A DNA stretch of 5,557 bases from Candidatus Bathyarchaeota archaeon (GTDB lineage: Archaea; Thermoproteota; Bathyarchaeia; Bathyarchaeales; Bathyarchaeaceae): NCBI GenBank assembly GCA_020346825.1, contig CP070791.1, positions 1,176,655-1,182,211 on the forward strand. The letters run 5' to 3'. A model generated the notes under the pieces. The model saw only the letters and a list, made by a program, of their open reading frames with translations, was not told the origin of the DNA and did not search any database. Both the position numbers and the translations under genes were made by a program. Below, in pieces: positions 5,486 to 5,557 of this stretch. Each line of letters starts with the position of its first letter. The stretch's first letter is position 1.

Positions 5486-5557
5486 TTAGCCCTTCACAAC
5501 CCCTATTGGAACAAAGCGGACTACACGGGTCGCAATTCCAACCTTGTCGCTTACTTC
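5486..5557 (-). CDS. Possible 3' end of a convergent gene, truncated by the window
   Basis: On the minus strand the frame is open from the right edge to TAA (5488-5486), encoding 23 residues, EVSDKVGIATRVVRFVPIGV then VKG. Thirteen of the 23 codons begin with G, a pattern common in real coding sequence, and a minus-strand T-run (5448-5444) follows the stop at a terminator-like distance. The residues are too few to assign a family. A competing plus-strand frame from ATG at 5402 is also open to the edge, so this call is tentative. Confidence 0.35.
   Translation of the reverse strand, partial: EVSDKVGIATRVVRFVPIGVVKG

Noticed and set aside
5433..5489. 18-codon mini-ORF after a GGAGG at 5426-5430.
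   Set aside because: The GGAGG is only two bases from the ATG, too close for a normal SD, and the peptide has no recognisable features.
5402..5557. + strand frame of 52 codons, open to the right edge.
   Set aside because: No SD precedes ATG 5402, the nearby TATA-like box would start RNA after it, and the minus-strand frame over the same bases looks more coding.
5500..5557. Possible tRNA T-arm-like stretch near the right edge (GGGTCGCAATTCC).
   Set aside because: It lacks the GTTCRA core and no anticodon or acceptor arms could be built around it.

Overview
The window comes from an archaeon. The clearest marker is a complete transcription factor B gene (TFIIB homologue, 4395-5336). Archaeal TATA-like boxes, an eukaryote-like OGG1-type DNA glycosylase and GGAG-type ribosome binding sites agree with this. 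Moderate GC, A/C-rich coding strands and the mix of proteins would fit a Bathyarchaeia/TACK-like lineage, but that placement is inference; no rRNA or other decisive marker is present.

Region 1 (1-2339) is the 3' end of a nucleotide-sugar cluster on the + strand. It holds the C-terminal part of an RmlC-type dTDP-4-dehydrorhamnose 3,5-epimerase (to 353), a complete extended short-chain dehydrogenase/reductase (SDR) sugar-nucleotide epimerase/dehydratase (460-1470), and an RmlD-type dTDP-4-dehydrorhamnose reductase (1467-2339). The last two overlap by 4 bases (ATGA), so they are probably translationally coupled. Together they look like the last steps of making dTDP-rhamnose or a related 6-deoxy sugar for glycans or S-layer glycoproteins. 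The middle SDR has Asn where the usual catalytic Lys of YxxxK should be.

Region 2 (2340-2673) is a 334-base gap with no convincing gene. It holds a possible terminator or structured RNA (long purine/pyrimidine stem plus a T-rich tract), a 19-base alternating purine-pyrimidine tract, and a TATA-like promoter for the next gene.

Region 3 (2674-4284) holds a GloB/YcbL-like metallo-beta-lactamase-fold hydrolase and an OGG1-family 8-oxoguanine DNA glycosylase/AP lyase, 78 bases apart on the same strand, each with a good Shine-Dalgarno (SD) site. This is a plausible detoxification/repair pair.

Region 4 (4285-5557) holds the tfb gene behind a promoter whose TATA box is overlapped by a 20-base inverted repeat. 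Its leader contains a small hairpin and a 12-codon upstream ORF that overlaps the tfb start. After tfb there are T-tracts on both strands and a short minus-strand reading frame open at the window edge, which suggests a convergent neighbour.

No CRISPR array, insertion sequence, tRNA or rRNA was seen. I did not find a clear multi-gene novel system; the most interesting signals are the tfb control region, the two altered active-site positions and the intergenic structures.
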